From NCBI RefSeq assembly GCF_001556045.1, contig NZ_LSIC01000188.1:1-53424 (forward strand): a stretch of DNA of 53,424 nucleotides, read 5' to 3'. Positions 9,357-18,557 of the stretch are shown here, in pieces (the first letter of the stretch is position 1; each line of letters opens with the position of its first letter). The DNA comes from Bradyrhizobium sp. CCH5-F6 (GTDB lineage Bacteria; Pseudomonadota; Alphaproteobacteria; Rhizobiales; Xanthobacteraceae). The translations under genes and the position numbers were made by a program. Under the pieces are notes generated by a model, which searched no databases, was not told the DNA's origin, and saw only the letters and a program-made list of their open reading frames with translations.

Positions 9357-9704
9357 GGAATGCCAAGTTGAAGGTTGGATCCGACGATGGTCTACCGCCT
9401 GTTTCGGGTCGGCGCAATTTGAGGCGTTCTAATTCCGCTCTAGGTCAACTTCTTTTGAGGCTAGTCCGCCCGCTTTCTCAAGCGGTAACGCGCTCGCCGC
9501 CAACGGCACCAGGCGCGAGCCGTGGCGGCGACGACAGCCAGTCTCACACCACTATAACTATACTTGGGATGGTCGCTTTGTTCGACTATCTTCCCTCCCG
9601 ATTAGGCGGTCGATCTGCGCGATGATGACGTCCGTCAGCGACGCACGCACATGGTTCGCGTGCAGAGTGGACATGCTTTGTGCTCTGTCCTTAAGGAGAG
9701 AACA
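9357..9704. other. Intergenic region between divergent FTR1 and membrane-protein genes
   Basis: Promoters for both flanking genes must lie here, but no operator could be assigned. The only clear signal is the AAGGAGAG ribosome-binding site just before 9705. Confidence 0.4.
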
Positions 9705-10088
9705 ATGCTGTTCCAAATAGGTGACTATGTGGCGGGCGCGGTGATCGGCATGGCAACCGCGCTGCTCGTTCGCCTTGTGATCTGGCCTGGAACGGACATT
9801 GGTGGTCGCAATGCTGCTCGGGATGGGCCTTGGCACGATCGTCTCGCTGCTCCTGAGCTACTTGCTCGCGCCGATGCTTGGTATTGTTGAGACTATGGTG
9901 CCGGGATCACTGACAGGGATGTGATGTATGGTGGCATGTTATTCGCAATGCGCGACTCGATGGCCGCTGGCTCGCGCACGACAAGCGCCGCAATCGTCGT
10001 CGGAGCATTTTTTGGAATTGTAGTGACCGCCGCCATAAAGCTCTATAGTTATGCGTTGCGAGGAACAGTGATGGAGGCCAGGGACTGA
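9705..10088 (+). pseudogene. Small integral membrane protein gene with two frameshifts
   Basis: A strong ribosome-binding site (AAGGAGAG) precedes ATG 9705. The first frame gives MLFQIGDYVAGAVIGMATAL and runs to about 9795. The reading then continues in the next frame (VVAMLLGMGLGTIVSLLLSY) until a stop near 9923. It resumes in a third frame (YGGMLFAMRDSMAAGSRT) to the stop at 10086-10088. Joined, the product is a glycine-rich membrane protein of about 127 residues with three or four helices. I do not recognise the family. It lies 11 bases before the methyltransferase gene and was probably its operon partner. Two separate lesions make a true pseudogene more likely than one read error. Confidence 0.65.
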
Positions 10089-10099
10089 CGGAACCTGCC

Positions 10100-10705
10100 A
10101 TGGATGTTCAAACGCAGGAGAAATGGGATCGCGCCAGCCGGACCTACGACTTCTTTGGCGCGGTCGACAACAAGCGTCTCGGGTTGGAAAAGCAAAGGCT
10201 GCTTGCCAAGGCGCAGGGCAAGACGCTGCATGTCGCGGCCGGAACCGGCAACGATTTCAAGTTCTTTCCGCCTGGCATGCACATCGTCTCGATCGACATC
10301 AGCCCCAAGATGCTAGCGCGGGCCAAAATCAAAGCTGCGACCTACAACGGGACAATCGAGCTTCGTGAAGCTGACGTTCACAGCCTCGATTATCCGGACT
10401 CGACTTTCGACACCGTCGCCACAGTTTTTACGTTCTGTTCAGTACCTCAGCCGATCACGGGTTTGCGGGAGCTTTACCGCGTTCTGAAATCGGGCGGGCG
10501 AATTTTGATGCTCGAACACGTCCGCAGCACGGCCATTGGCCCGCTCGGCATCATGATGGACCTCATGTCGCAACTGACGCGACGGTTCGGGCCGGAGCTC
10601 AATCGGGATACCGTCGCGAATGTGCAAAGGGCAGGCTTCCGACTGCGTCGCGTTGAAAACATTTACCCCGACATCGTGAGAAGCATCGAGGCTGTAAAGG
10701 ATTAG
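10100..10705 (+). CDS. Class I SAM-dependent methyltransferase (UbiE/PmtA-like)
   Basis: This 201-residue Rossmann-fold methyltransferase has motif I as VAAGTGNDFKFFP (residues 45-57), the acidic motif II ending SIDISPKML, a motif IV region DTVATVFTFCSV, and motif V/VI LKSGGRILMLEH. The layout resembles UbiE and the small phospholipid N-methyltransferases (PmtA). The substrate cannot be told, but a lipid or quinone precursor is plausible given the preceding membrane-protein gene. It begins 11 bases after that pseudogene's stop. Confidence 0.78.
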   Translation: MDVQTQEKWDRASRTYDFFGAVDNKRLGLEKQRLLAKAQGKTLHVAAGTGNDFKFFPPGMHIVSIDISPKMLARAKIKAATYNGTIELREADVHSLDYPDSTFDTVATVFTFCSVPQPITGLRELYRVLKSGGRILMLEHVRSTAIGPLGIMMDLMSQLTRRFGPELNRDTVANVQRAGFRLRRVENIYPDIVRSIEAVKD

Positions 10706-10756
10706 TCCGCGAGTTCGTCACCGCGAGTTGACCAGATGGGGTTGTCTGCTTGTCAG

Positions 10757-11320
10757 TCAAGGCTTCACTTGTGCCGCCTCGTCGACCGCTCGGCGTTGAT
10801 CGCCAAGGCCAAAGAACTCGTGCGGTGCAAAGCCGAGAGCGCGCGCGAACAGCACGACCGGAAATTGCTGGATCATACTGTTATATCTCTGCACCATGGC
10901 ATTGAATGAGCGGCGCGCTGCGGCAAGCCTGTTTTCTATTTTGGTCAGGTCGCTCTGGAGTTGCTGGAAATTGCTGTTCGCCTTGAGGCTCGGATAAGCC
11001 TCCGCCAACGCGAACAATTGGCGCAACGCACCGCCCAACATGGATTCGGCCTCTGCCCCTGTCGCTGAGTCCTGTGCCGCCACCGCGGCGTTCCTCGCCT
11101 GCACCACCGCGTCGAGCGTGTCACGCTCATGGCTGGCATAGCCCTTCACGGTCTCAACGAGATTCGGGATAAGGTCGTGGCGTTGCCTGAGCTGCACATC
11201 GATGTCGGCGAAAGCCTGATTGCACTGCTGTCGCATCGCAACGAGCCGATTGTAGCTCACAAACCCGAACAGCACGATGACCACGACGACGGCGAGAATA
11301 ATCCATGCGGAAATGGACAT
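10757..11320 (-). CDS. LemA family protein
   Basis: The 187-residue product has one N-terminal transmembrane helix (IILAVVVVIVLFGFVSYNRL) followed by the LemA helical domain, with the signature Q..FADIDVQLRQRHDLIPNLVETVKGYA and the end motif RRSFNAMVQRYNSMIQQFP. LemA proteins are membrane-anchored helical bundles of unclear function, often beside membrane proteases or TPM-domain genes. The start at 11320 has GGGAG about 10 bases upstream. The open frame extends to 11500 and encodes another hydrophobic segment, perhaps the end of a lost upstream gene, but that extension is not typical of LemA. Confidence 0.82.
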   Translation of the reverse strand: MSISAWIILAVVVVIVLFGFVSYNRLVAMRQQCNQAFADIDVQLRQRHDLIPNLVETVKGYASHERDTLDAVVQARNAAVAAQDSATGAEAESMLGGALRQLFALAEAYPSLKANSNFQQLQSDLTKIENRLAAARRSFNAMVQRYNSMIQQFPVVLFARALGFAPHEFFGLGDQRRAVDEAAQVKP

Positions 11321-11587
11321 GCGTACGGCTCCCGAGCTGGTGTCGTTCCGTAGCGTAGCGCGGACGCGGCGGGAGTCTATCCTCACTGCTGAGTTCTTGG
11401 TGACATAGAAAGCGTGTATAGCTCCCCACCCTGCGATGCACAGGACGAGGATAGCGACGATCAGGGCGTTCAACGTGATTGCCTGATCACCGCTCGGCAA
11501 CTAGCTCAGTTTGCGCCCGCGGGCGTAAACCGCCTAACCATCAGGAGTACGAAATCGTAGAAAGTCGTAGTTTGGCGGGGGAAATCG

Positions 11588-11627
11588 TGGCGCGGCGTAG
11601 CGGGGGGCTCGAACCCCCACCTTAGGA
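11588..11627 (-). other. tRNA T-arm-like sequence, possible attachment-site remnant
   Basis: On the minus strand a five-base-pair T-stem with the loop TTCGAGC (GGGGG-TTCGAGC-CCCCC) is followed by GCTACGC and is preceded by CTCCTAAGG. This is the usual look of the 3' end of a tRNA gene. The anticodon stem, D-arm and 5' half cannot be formed, so it is not a tRNA gene. Such 3' ends mark integration sites of genomic islands. It lies between chromosomal-type genes (lemA) and the first conjugation gene, which fits an element boundary, but no partner copy is seen in the window. Confidence 0.3.
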
Positions 11628-11798
11628 GTTTGATTCCAGTGCTTCGAGCGATTCGTCGCGACGGCCGTATGAGCTCTGCGGGCCTATAGTTGCTGAGAAA
11701 GCGCGAGCCGATGATTCTGCCTAAATGACGGATTGACCGCTCGCGGCGCTATGACTTGATGCCGAGTAGAAGATGATCGAATGTGTGAGCCCGCGCAT

Positions 11799-12959
11799 TC
11801 AACGCTCACGCTCTTGCATTCTCATGCGTTCGCCACTCTGACTTTCAGCGACCATTTCCCCGCCGCGGCCTGCTTGATGACGCTCTCGAACAGGCTCCAT
11901 GACTGTCGCCCGCGCAAACGAATGCCCCTTCTCGAGGTGCTGAGCGATGCGCTCCTTGGCGAAGGCCATAATGCTCTGGCGAGCATTCTCGTCGTTCGGC
12001 AGAGCGCGTTCGACAAGCTTGTTGATGACGACAATCTGGGATTGGGCCGCGAGCAGGTCAGAATCATGCGCGGCCGCCGTTCGGTCTGCACGGCGTTCCT
12101 CCACCGTCACCTTCCACATGTTGCGCCACATCTGGCGCCGTTCAATGCCAGCGGCTCCTGTGGCGGCGTCTATGGACTTGATCGACCTGATGATGGGTGC
12201 GACGCCATCCCTTCGCAGAGAGATGCGGTCGCCAGGCCTGGCGCCACTGTCTGCGACATCAGTTACAACGCCGACGCCCCACACCTGATGTCGCCGACCA
12301 TCATCCAGTTCGATGGCTACATAGGTGGACGGCTCCGCGTCGGCGCGGTTGCGATACGGGCCAAAACCGACCTCCATCAGACGCCCGGAAACGCCCTTGT
12401 CGTAATCGAGCCTATCCCCTAGAGATGACTTGCCGGAGTCCGAGCGAGTCTTTACGTCGTTGGTCCGGGCGTGGGCTCGATCCCATGCCGTTCGTCGGTC
12501 AGCAAGCGCCTGACGATCAAGCTCGTTTGGCTGATAGCCCTGCACCTCTATTCCGCGCGCGCTAGCCTCGAGCCACGCCTCCCGCCGGAACTCTACTGAG
12601 CCACGGACGTGAACTGCCTCCCACTGGCGATGCTGTGCCACGCTGACCATGTCCCGGATCACTTCCGCGGCTGCTATGCGGGTAACCAAGCGATCATCAG
12701 TGGCCTTGAACGCGAGGTACTCTTTCCGCTCATCGGCATAGAGCCGCGCATCAGAACCATCCTTTTCGGATTCACTGGCCACTACGTAATATTTCCGCCG
12801 GATACGGTCCGGAAATGCACTATCTGTTACCTCCGGGGATGAAGGCTTCTTGGGGGCTGTTGCTATCTCGTCTTCCCCCTTTTCTCGGGCGGAAACGCGC
12901 CCCGCGCGACGTTGCCGCTCCAGGCTGAATTCCTCGCTCGCGTCATGCCTGTCGTTCAT
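11799..12959 (-). CDS. LPD7-domain conjugative-transfer protein (relaxase-associated, no catalytic domain)
   Basis: The 386-residue soluble protein has a large polyvalent protein-associated domain 7 (RKYYVVASESEKDG through EVIRDMV and the WEAVHVRGS-EFRREAW segment, about residues 55-140). A second conserved block, VAIELDDGRRHQVWGVGV, resembles the region found after LPD7 in TraI/TraC-type plasmid proteins. No HUH relaxase motif is present. It overlaps the end of virD4 and is the last gene of the transfer operon. It probably helps process or bind transferred DNA, but this is inferred from the family and position. Confidence 0.65.
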   Translation of the reverse strand: MNDRHDASEEFSLERQRRAGRVSAREKGEDEIATAPKKPSSPEVTDSAFPDRIRRKYYVVASESEKDGSDARLYADERKEYLAFKATDDRLVTRIAAAEVIRDMVSVAQHRQWEAVHVRGSVEFRREAWLEASARGIEVQGYQPNELDRQALADRRTAWDRAHARTNDVKTRSDSGKSSLGDRLDYDKGVSGRLMEVGFGPYRNRADAEPSTYVAIELDDGRRHQVWGVGVVTDVADSGARPGDRISLRRDGVAPIIRSIKSIDAATGAAGIERRQMWRNMWKVTVEERRADRTAAAHDSDLLAAQSQIVVINKLVERALPNDENARQSIMAFAKERIAQHLEKGHSFARATVMEPVRERHQAGRGGEMVAESQSGERMRMQERER

Positions 12960-14889
12960 GCTGCTCACTCGTCTGCTTGCGGCCTGTCCGCCGCGCCGGC
13001 GGAATGACCTGAGCGTCGATGTATTTCAGGGTCCAGGCTTTGAGGTCGTCTTCGGATAGGCCTTCGAGATCGACATCCACGTCCCCGAAATCGAAACTAG
13101 CCTCGGCAGGAATCGTGGAGGGATCAGCCACCTCCTCGTCGGTCATTGGCCGTTTTCGGAATACTGCTCGTAGCTCGGCAATCTCAGAGCGCAGCTCCTT
13201 GAGTTCAGCGTCCAGCAGCGCATTTGAACGCCCCTTGGGCAGTTCTGGGACGGGCGCCGGCAGCAATCGCTCCAGAAAAGACTTGTCTTCGTAATAGATG
13301 ATCTTGTCGGCGATGATTGGCGGAATGCCGGTGCCGAGAATGAAGGCCTTGGATTTCGGAAGAAGCTTGAGCTCTTGCGGCAGCATCAGGGCGCGACGAT
13401 GCTCGGAAACGGTCTCGCTGATCGCGCGCATCGCCAGCCCTTTTGGTCCGCTGCGGCTGCGGGCGTTCACAGTCTCGTAGCCGATGCGCTCCGAGAGCTC
13501 ATTCGCTACGTCCTGCTCCTTCGGGGCAAACACGACCTCCACGGCGTGGTTGGTCATGAAGTTGCGCGCAGCATCGACCCCGTAGATCGCGCGGAGCTGC
13601 GCCGGGCTCTGGACCACCGTGAGAAGACGGATGCCGTACCCGGCGACGAAGGCAACCGATTTTGCCAATACATTCACATTGCCCAACGCCGGAAATTCGT
13701 CGAGCAAGAGCAGGAGTTTGCGAGCCAGTTTGGGGTTTTGTTCGGGTAACTCCCGGGTGTTGAGATCGACCACCTGCTGGAAAAACAGGTTCAATAGCGG
13801 CGCCATGCGGTCAAGATTATCAGGCGTGACCCCGAGATAGATCGACATGGGCTGCTGCCTCAGCTGCCGCAGATCGAAATCATTGCTCGAGGTTGCGGCA
13901 TCGATGCGAGGATTGAGCCAGAGGCCGAGCCGTGCCGTTACGGTCTTGCGGACCGAGTTCAACGTGTTCTCGGAGGCTGCGAGGAAGTCGTTCAGCGCCG
14001 TGATGCAGTGCCGGGACAGCGGGGAAGGACCGGCCTTGCGGTCGGCGATGATCTTGTCGAAGTGGGCTTTGAGATTCTGGGTTGCCGAGAGCTGGCGCAG
14101 GATCTCGCCGATCGTCAATGGTAAGCCCGGCGTTTCCGCGACGTAGCCGCCGATCGCCACAAAGGATGAACGAGCTGCCTCGAACCAGAAGGGATCACCG
14201 CGGCTTTCAGCTGGAAACAGCATCACTGCAATGCGCTGCAGATCGTCGTAGAGATCGGCGGGGTCGCTGCGCACATAGCCCAGGGGATTGTAACGTGCGG
14301 TGCGACCGGTCTCGTCGAGTGGGTCGAACAGATGGACTTCCTGCCCGTGGGCGGCGCGAAAGCCTGCCGAACGATCCCAGTTCTCTTTCTTGACGTCGAG
14401 GGCAACAACCGAATCCGGCCAATTGAGCAGGTTTGGAATAACATAGCCGACACCCTTCCCGGCGCGCGTCGGGGCATAAAGGAGGACGTGTTCCGATCCG
14501 CCGAAACAAAGCATTTTTCCATCTTTTCGGCCGAGCAGTAGGCCTTCTTTGGATCGCAGGCCGGCGGCCCCGATCTCGCGCTCGGAGGCGAAACGGGCCT
14601 TGCCGTGAAGTGGAGGCGGCCGGTGCCGGAGGACGGCGCCGAGCAGGCCAAAGACCACGATCAGGCCGGCGAGGGTCGACAGCGTCAGCCAACGGTCGAA
14701 GCGCGGGTCCTCCCCGTAACGGGGCCAGCCTGTGGCGATCTCCGACCAGTGAAAGCCGCCATCGTGAAGTCTAAGCCCAAGCAGCAGAACGTTCGAGGCG
14801 ACCAACAGAAAGACTGCGGCGGCCCCGAGCGCGAGCGCCGTGCCCTGGGCCGCCTTAACGGGCGTGGTCGCGTTTGCGAACGGGGTCAT
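12943..14889 (-). CDS. virD4: VirD4/TraG type IV coupling ATPase
   Basis: The 648-residue T4CP has two N-terminal membrane helices (about residues 13-40 and 67-87). A Walker A motif YAPTRAGKGVG (139-148) and a Walker B motif LLLLLDEFPALG follow, and a C-terminal acidic tail (FDFGDVDVDLEGLSEDDL) may recruit substrates. It couples the relaxosome to the VirB channel at the inner membrane. The start chosen is the ATG at 14889, which overlaps the end of virB11 by 35 bases; a longer frame to 14946 only duplicates virB11 sequence. The downstream LPD7 gene overlaps its stop. Confidence 0.92.
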   Translation of the reverse strand: MTPFANATTPVKAAQGTALALGAAAVFLLVASNVLLLGLRLHDGGFHWSEIATGWPRYGEDPRFDRWLTLSTLAGLIVVFGLLGAVLRHRPPPLHGKARFASEREIGAAGLRSKEGLLLGRKDGKMLCFGGSEHVLLYAPTRAGKGVGYVIPNLLNWPDSVVALDVKKENWDRSAGFRAAHGQEVHLFDPLDETGRTARYNPLGYVRSDPADLYDDLQRIAVMLFPAESRGDPFWFEAARSSFVAIGGYVAETPGLPLTIGEILRQLSATQNLKAHFDKIIADRKAGPSPLSRHCITALNDFLAASENTLNSVRKTVTARLGLWLNPRIDAATSSNDFDLRQLRQQPMSIYLGVTPDNLDRMAPLLNLFFQQVVDLNTRELPEQNPKLARKLLLLLDEFPALGNVNVLAKSVAFVAGYGIRLLTVVQSPAQLRAIYGVDAARNFMTNHAVEVVFAPKEQDVANELSERIGYETVNARSRSGPKGLAMRAISETVSEHRRALMLPQELKLLPKSKAFILGTGIPPIIADKIIYYEDKSFLERLLPAPVPELPKGRSNALLDAELKELRSEIAELRAVFRKRPMTDEEVADPSTIPAEASFDFGDVDVDLEGLSEDDLKAWTLKYIDAQVIPPARRTGRKQTSEQHERQA

Positions 14890-15882
14890 AGTAGATTTCC
14901 GATATACGATAACGTCCGTTCCGCTTCTGCATCTGGACGACGACATCGACCAGGTGCAGCAAGAGGGAGCGGATATCGTCGCGGTGGAGGTCCCGTCCCT
15001 CCGCGCTCTCTTTGACCAGCAGTGTCATCTGTTCGAAGGCAAGGCGGGCGCTGTCCGCGTGAACGGTCGTGATCGATCCCGGGTGCCCCGAATTCACGTT
15101 CCTGAGATAGAAGAAGGCGGTGCCGTCGCGCAGCTCTTGCAGCAAGATGCGGTCGGGCCGCATCCGCAAGGACGATTCCAGCAGTTCGCGCGGGCCGATC
15201 TTGGCTACTCCCTGCCCATCCTTAGCATAGAGCAGCCGGACGCAATTCTGATGCGGGATAACCAACTCGGCGGTGTCTTCGATGGTGATCAGCCGCTCAT
15301 GCGCCGGGATCGCGGCAATCAGTGCCTTGGACAGAGTGGTCTTGCCGGAACCCGTCGCCCCCGAGATCAGGATATTGCGGCGGGTTCCGGCAGCTCAAGG
15401 AACTCCCGCCATTGGCCGGCCTCTTTCAGGGCGAGCAGTCGATGCTCGTCAGCGTCCAGCTCGTCACTGGCGGAGCGGACCTCATCGAACAGTCTTACCC
15501 GCTCCAGAGCGTCCAGGTTCATCGTCAGCGTTGACGGTTTGCGGATCGTGAGGCTGATCATGCCACCAGGGACGGCGGGTGGCACAACGATCTGACAGCG
15601 CTCCTCGCCGATTAGGCTGGTCGAGAGCACCGGATATTCCGGCCCGATGTCCTGGCGGGTGTGACTTGCGGCTGCGGTTGCAAGATGAGAGAGGTAAGTT
15701 TGCGTAAGGGCTTCCGATTGATGCCGGGTCCAACCGTCAGGCCCTTCCACGAAGATCTCGCCGGGACGGTTGACGACAATTTCGGTCAGGGTGTCGTCCG
15801 TGAGGTAAGGAGCCAGCGGCTCGAGATAGCGCGCCAGCACCAGACGCCCGCCATCATGTCCGATGGATGCGACCTGACTCAT
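14855..15882 (-). pseudogene. virB11: VirB11 secretion ATPase, frameshifted just before Walker A
   Basis: The N-terminal frame (15882-15367) encodes a VirB11 N-domain up to WREFLEL and then stops. The continuation lies in the next frame from about 15381. It gives RRNILISGATGSGKTT (Walker A), the Asp box ITIEDTAEL, Walker B (RPDRILLQELRDG) and the His box (GHPGSITTVHADS), ending at 14855. One missing C in the run at 15382-15384 restores a single 343-residue protein. VirB11 is the hexameric traffic ATPase under the VirB channel, so as written the system should be inactive. The ATGA overlap with virB10 and the overlap with virD4 keep normal operon spacing. Confidence 0.85.
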
Positions 15883-17024
15883 TTTGTCACCGTAGCCGGC
15901 CCGACGATGCCTCCGGGGAGGGTGCGGTCGAGAATCTGGGTGCGGCTTTCGATCCGCTTGAGTTGGTAGACCGACGAGAAATCGAGGTCGCGCGCGACAA
16001 AGATATTGACCAGCTCGCCCTGATTCTTACTCAGCGTTGGCGGGATGTTGATGGACTGCTCGACGGCGATGCCGGCGGCCGTGTTGGTCGCGCCAGCCGT
16101 GTTGTTGATCTGGATCGAGCCGTCTTGCAGCTGCTGGCGTCCGATCGAAGAGGCATCGCCGACGATTGACAACAACAGCGCCGAGCCGAAGCGCTCCCAG
16201 AAGTGCGTGTCGATGTCGCCGTCGAACCCCGCGCGGCCGAGCGCATCTGTGGCGGGTGAGGCCAGCGCCACGATGACACCCGTCGGCGTCTTGGCGCGAG
16301 CCCATAGCACGAACATCCGCTTGGAGCCGCGCCGGACATTGCCCCGATATTCGCCGACCACTTGTGTGCCCTTTTCCATGAGCACAACGTTGCCCGAATC
16401 GGACATCACGTCGCGCAGCACGACACAGGAGACGAAGCCGGCCACATCCGACGACATCGCGGTCTCCAGCACGCAAGGGATCGACGTGCCCTGGGTGACC
16501 AGAAGATTGCGATTGGGAAGCCGCGCTGCACGGACGCCTTCGATCGGAGTAGGTTTCAGCTTGTCTGCAAGCTCATTGCGTGGCTCGGCCCGTCCAAAAT
16601 CATAGGGATCAACGGGGACACCTGCACTCGGGACGTCACGGGCCGAACGTCCCGATGCGACCGGCCGATTGTAGGCCAGCACCGGCGCGCGCCGCGCGCT
16701 TTCGAGCATCTGGTCGGGAGCCGGCGCCGGGGCCGCCGGCGTGGCTGAGATAGGTGCGACCGGAATGGATGCCGTGGTGATGGGCGCGGCAGGCGCTTCC
16801 GCGGCCGGCTCGAACGCCGCCGCCTGGCGGATCATGAGCTTGCGGGCGGACTCGCTGACCGGCTTATCGCTTTTCCAGGTTCCCCAGATAATCAGGAAGG
16901 CGAATGCGGTGAGCGCGAGCGCGCCGAAGCCGCGCTTGAGCATCGCCGTTCGACCATTGTCCCCTCCTCCCACCGGAGTAATTCCGCGTTCGCCGGCAAG
17001 CGTCTCATGTTCAAGCTCGGTCAT
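15879..17024 (-). CDS. virB10: VirB10/TrbI-family type IV secretion channel protein
   Basis: The 381-residue product has a cytoplasmic tail, one membrane helix (ALALTAFAFLIIWGTW, about residues 34-49) and a proline/alanine-rich periplasmic linker. The C-terminal TrbI barrel shows typical blocks (TQGTSIPCVLETAMSSD, VLMEKGTQVVGEYRG, GELVNIFVARDLDF). VirB10 spans the envelope and links the ATPases to the outer-membrane pore. It is 12 bases after virB9 and its stop overlaps the virB11 start (ATGA). Confidence 0.92.
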   Translation of the reverse strand: MTELEHETLAGERGITPVGGGDNGRTAMLKRGFGALALTAFAFLIIWGTWKSDKPVSESARKLMIRQAAAFEPAAEAPAAPITTASIPVAPISATPAAPAPAPDQMLESARRAPVLAYNRPVASGRSARDVPSAGVPVDPYDFGRAEPRNELADKLKPTPIEGVRAARLPNRNLLVTQGTSIPCVLETAMSSDVAGFVSCVVLRDVMSDSGNVVLMEKGTQVVGEYRGNVRRGSKRMFVLWARAKTPTGVIVALASPATDALGRAGFDGDIDTHFWERFGSALLLSIVGDASSIGRQQLQDGSIQINNTAGATNTAAGIAVEQSINIPPTLSKNQGELVNIFVARDLDFSSVYQLKRIESRTQILDRTLPGGIVGPATVTK

Positions 17025-17036
17025 GTTGCACCCGCC

Positions 17037-17888
17037 TCATCGCGCCTTAAGGGTTGGAGATGACCTCTTCGCCCGCCGCTCGACTGAGGGGCTCGTGGTG
17101 TTGGTGCCGGGATTGACGCCGACAGCATCGAAGGCTTCGTTGAAGATGCAGAGCACGGTCTCGCCCTTGCGCAGCCGAAACTCGCGAGCCGTGGCGTGGA
17201 CCACCACGAGCTCGCCGCGAACATCCTTAGGCACCAGACTTTCAGAGCCGTCCGAGTTAATCAGGTAGATCGCCGGGATCTCGCGATTGCCAGCGAAGCG
17301 GAAGGTCGTCTCTTTGCCGTCGTCGAAGACGGCTTCGGGTTCGAGGTCGATCGAGCCCTGGGCCGAAAATCGCCAATTGCGCGCACCATAGGCATGATGC
17401 AGGTCAAACGTCTGATCGATCAGTGCGCCTTCCCGCTCGGCGCCCCGGGCAGCCGCTTCGACGCGCCGGCGCTCGATCTCGTCGCCGGGATAGGCAAAGC
17501 GGACGACGAAGTAGCTGTCCGCGAGCGTCGTCTCGGCGATCGACAACTCGAACTGATAGGAACGCTTTCGCCCGTCGGCCCGGGTGGTGACGACCTGCAG
17601 ATTGGTCGATGGATGTTTTTCGCGCGGCTTGAGGAAGAGAATCGAACCCGCGGGCGCGACCTCCCATGCGATGGCGTCGCCGATGGCAACATGCGCAATC
17701 TCCTCGTCATCGGCAAAGACCACCTGGGTAGAGGCGCGAATGACGCCGTTGAGGCGGACCACATTGGCTGGATCATAGGTCACGGTGCGTACGCGCGCAT
17801 CGTGTTGGCCCGGCGTCGGCTGTTGCAGGGCCAGCACGGGTCCGGCAAGTCCGAGAGCTAAAGTCATCAAAATCGCGAAACGTTTCAT
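17037..17888 (-). CDS. virB9: VirB9 outer-membrane core component
   Basis: The 283-residue product has a signal peptide (cut near VLALQQ). Its VirB9/CagX N-domain contains VRTVTYDPANVVRLNG and TNLQVVTTRADGRKRSYQFEL, and its C-domain contains YGARNWRFSAQGSIDLEPEAV in a slightly diverged form. VirB9 forms the outer-membrane ring with VirB7 and VirB10. Its start overlaps the virB8 stop by ATGA. Confidence 0.92.
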   Translation of the reverse strand: MKRFAILMTLALGLAGPVLALQQPTPGQHDARVRTVTYDPANVVRLNGVIRASTQVVFADDEEIAHVAIGDAIAWEVAPAGSILFLKPREKHPSTNLQVVTTRADGRKRSYQFELSIAETTLADSYFVVRFAYPGDEIERRRVEAAARGAEREGALIDQTFDLHHAYGARNWRFSAQGSIDLEPEAVFDDGKETTFRFAGNREIPAIYLINSDGSESLVPKDVRGELVVVHATAREFRLRKGETVLCIFNEAFDAVGVNPGTNTTSPSVERRAKRSSPTLKAR

Positions 17889-18556
17889 GGCACGACCTCC
17901 GGATCGGCGCGATACTCCGAAACCAGAAAGCCGAGCGGATTGATCAGACGGTCGGCGGACGACATCGGTGCGTTGGCGTAAGAGAAGGTCAGGGTCGAGA
18001 CCCAGTGAGTAATGTGGGTTTCCTCGCCCTTGCGGGTCTCTTTCATGAACCGAACAGACGCCACATTGTCGGCTAGGAGAGAGATCGCTTTGATCCGGAC
18101 CGTGGCAACGCCAAAGCGGCCCTGAACGACCTGCGGACTTTCGGGATTGGAGCCGCGGTACCAGGCTGCGAAGCGGGCTTGTTCGCCCTGCCCCGAAAGC
18201 AACGAAATCGTCCTAAAATTGGCTTCCGCCTCCGGATAGCTGTAGCCTTCCCGAGCGCGAACGTAGCGCCCAAGGAAATATTTGGTGACGGCCTCGTCGT
18301 AGCGCGCCGGGTTCGAGTTAAGGGCGGAGACGGTGTCGACAATGCCGGTCGCATTGTCGACCCGGATGACGAACGGCTCGACCGTTTTCAGCGGCGCTAG
18401 CGCTGCGACCGCACCCACTGAGGCCACCGCCAAGGCGCAGGCGCCAGCGGCAACCACCCACGCTGTTCGCCGCGAGCGATGGGCCGAGAGTAACAGGTCC
18501 TGTTCCCATCGCCGCGCATTGTCGAAATAGCTTTTCAGGTCATCATGCCCGACCAT
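17885..18556 (-). CDS. virB8: VirB8 inner-membrane assembly factor
   Basis: The 223-residue product has a short cytoplasmic region, one helix (residues about 32-52) and the VirB8 periplasmic domain (TVEPFVIRVDNATGIVDTV, YFLGRYVRAREGYSY, HWVSTLTFSYA, NPLGFLVSEYR). VirB8 nucleates the inner-membrane complex. The start at 18556 is supported by GGAGG seven bases upstream; a much longer open frame to 19036 is an artefact that overlaps the lipoprotein gene. The stop overlaps virB9. Confidence 0.92.
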   Translation of the reverse strand: MVGHDDLKSYFDNARRWEQDLLLSAHRSRRTAWVVAAGACALAVASVGAVAALAPLKTVEPFVIRVDNATGIVDTVSALNSNPARYDEAVTKYFLGRYVRAREGYSYPEAEANFRTISLLSGQGEQARFAAWYRGSNPESPQVVQGRFGVATVRIKAISLLADNVASVRFMKETRKGEETHITHWVSTLTFSYANAPMSSADRLINPLGFLVSEYRADPEVVP

Positions 18557-18557
18557 C

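Noticed and set aside
9558..9677. Short minus-strand frame between the FTR1 and membrane-protein genes
   Set aside because: Overlaps the strong ribosome-binding region for 9705 and shows no family features.
11321..11500. N-terminal extension of LemA with a second hydrophobic segment
   Set aside because: LemA proteins have a single N-terminal helix; the internal ATG has a good ribosome-binding site.
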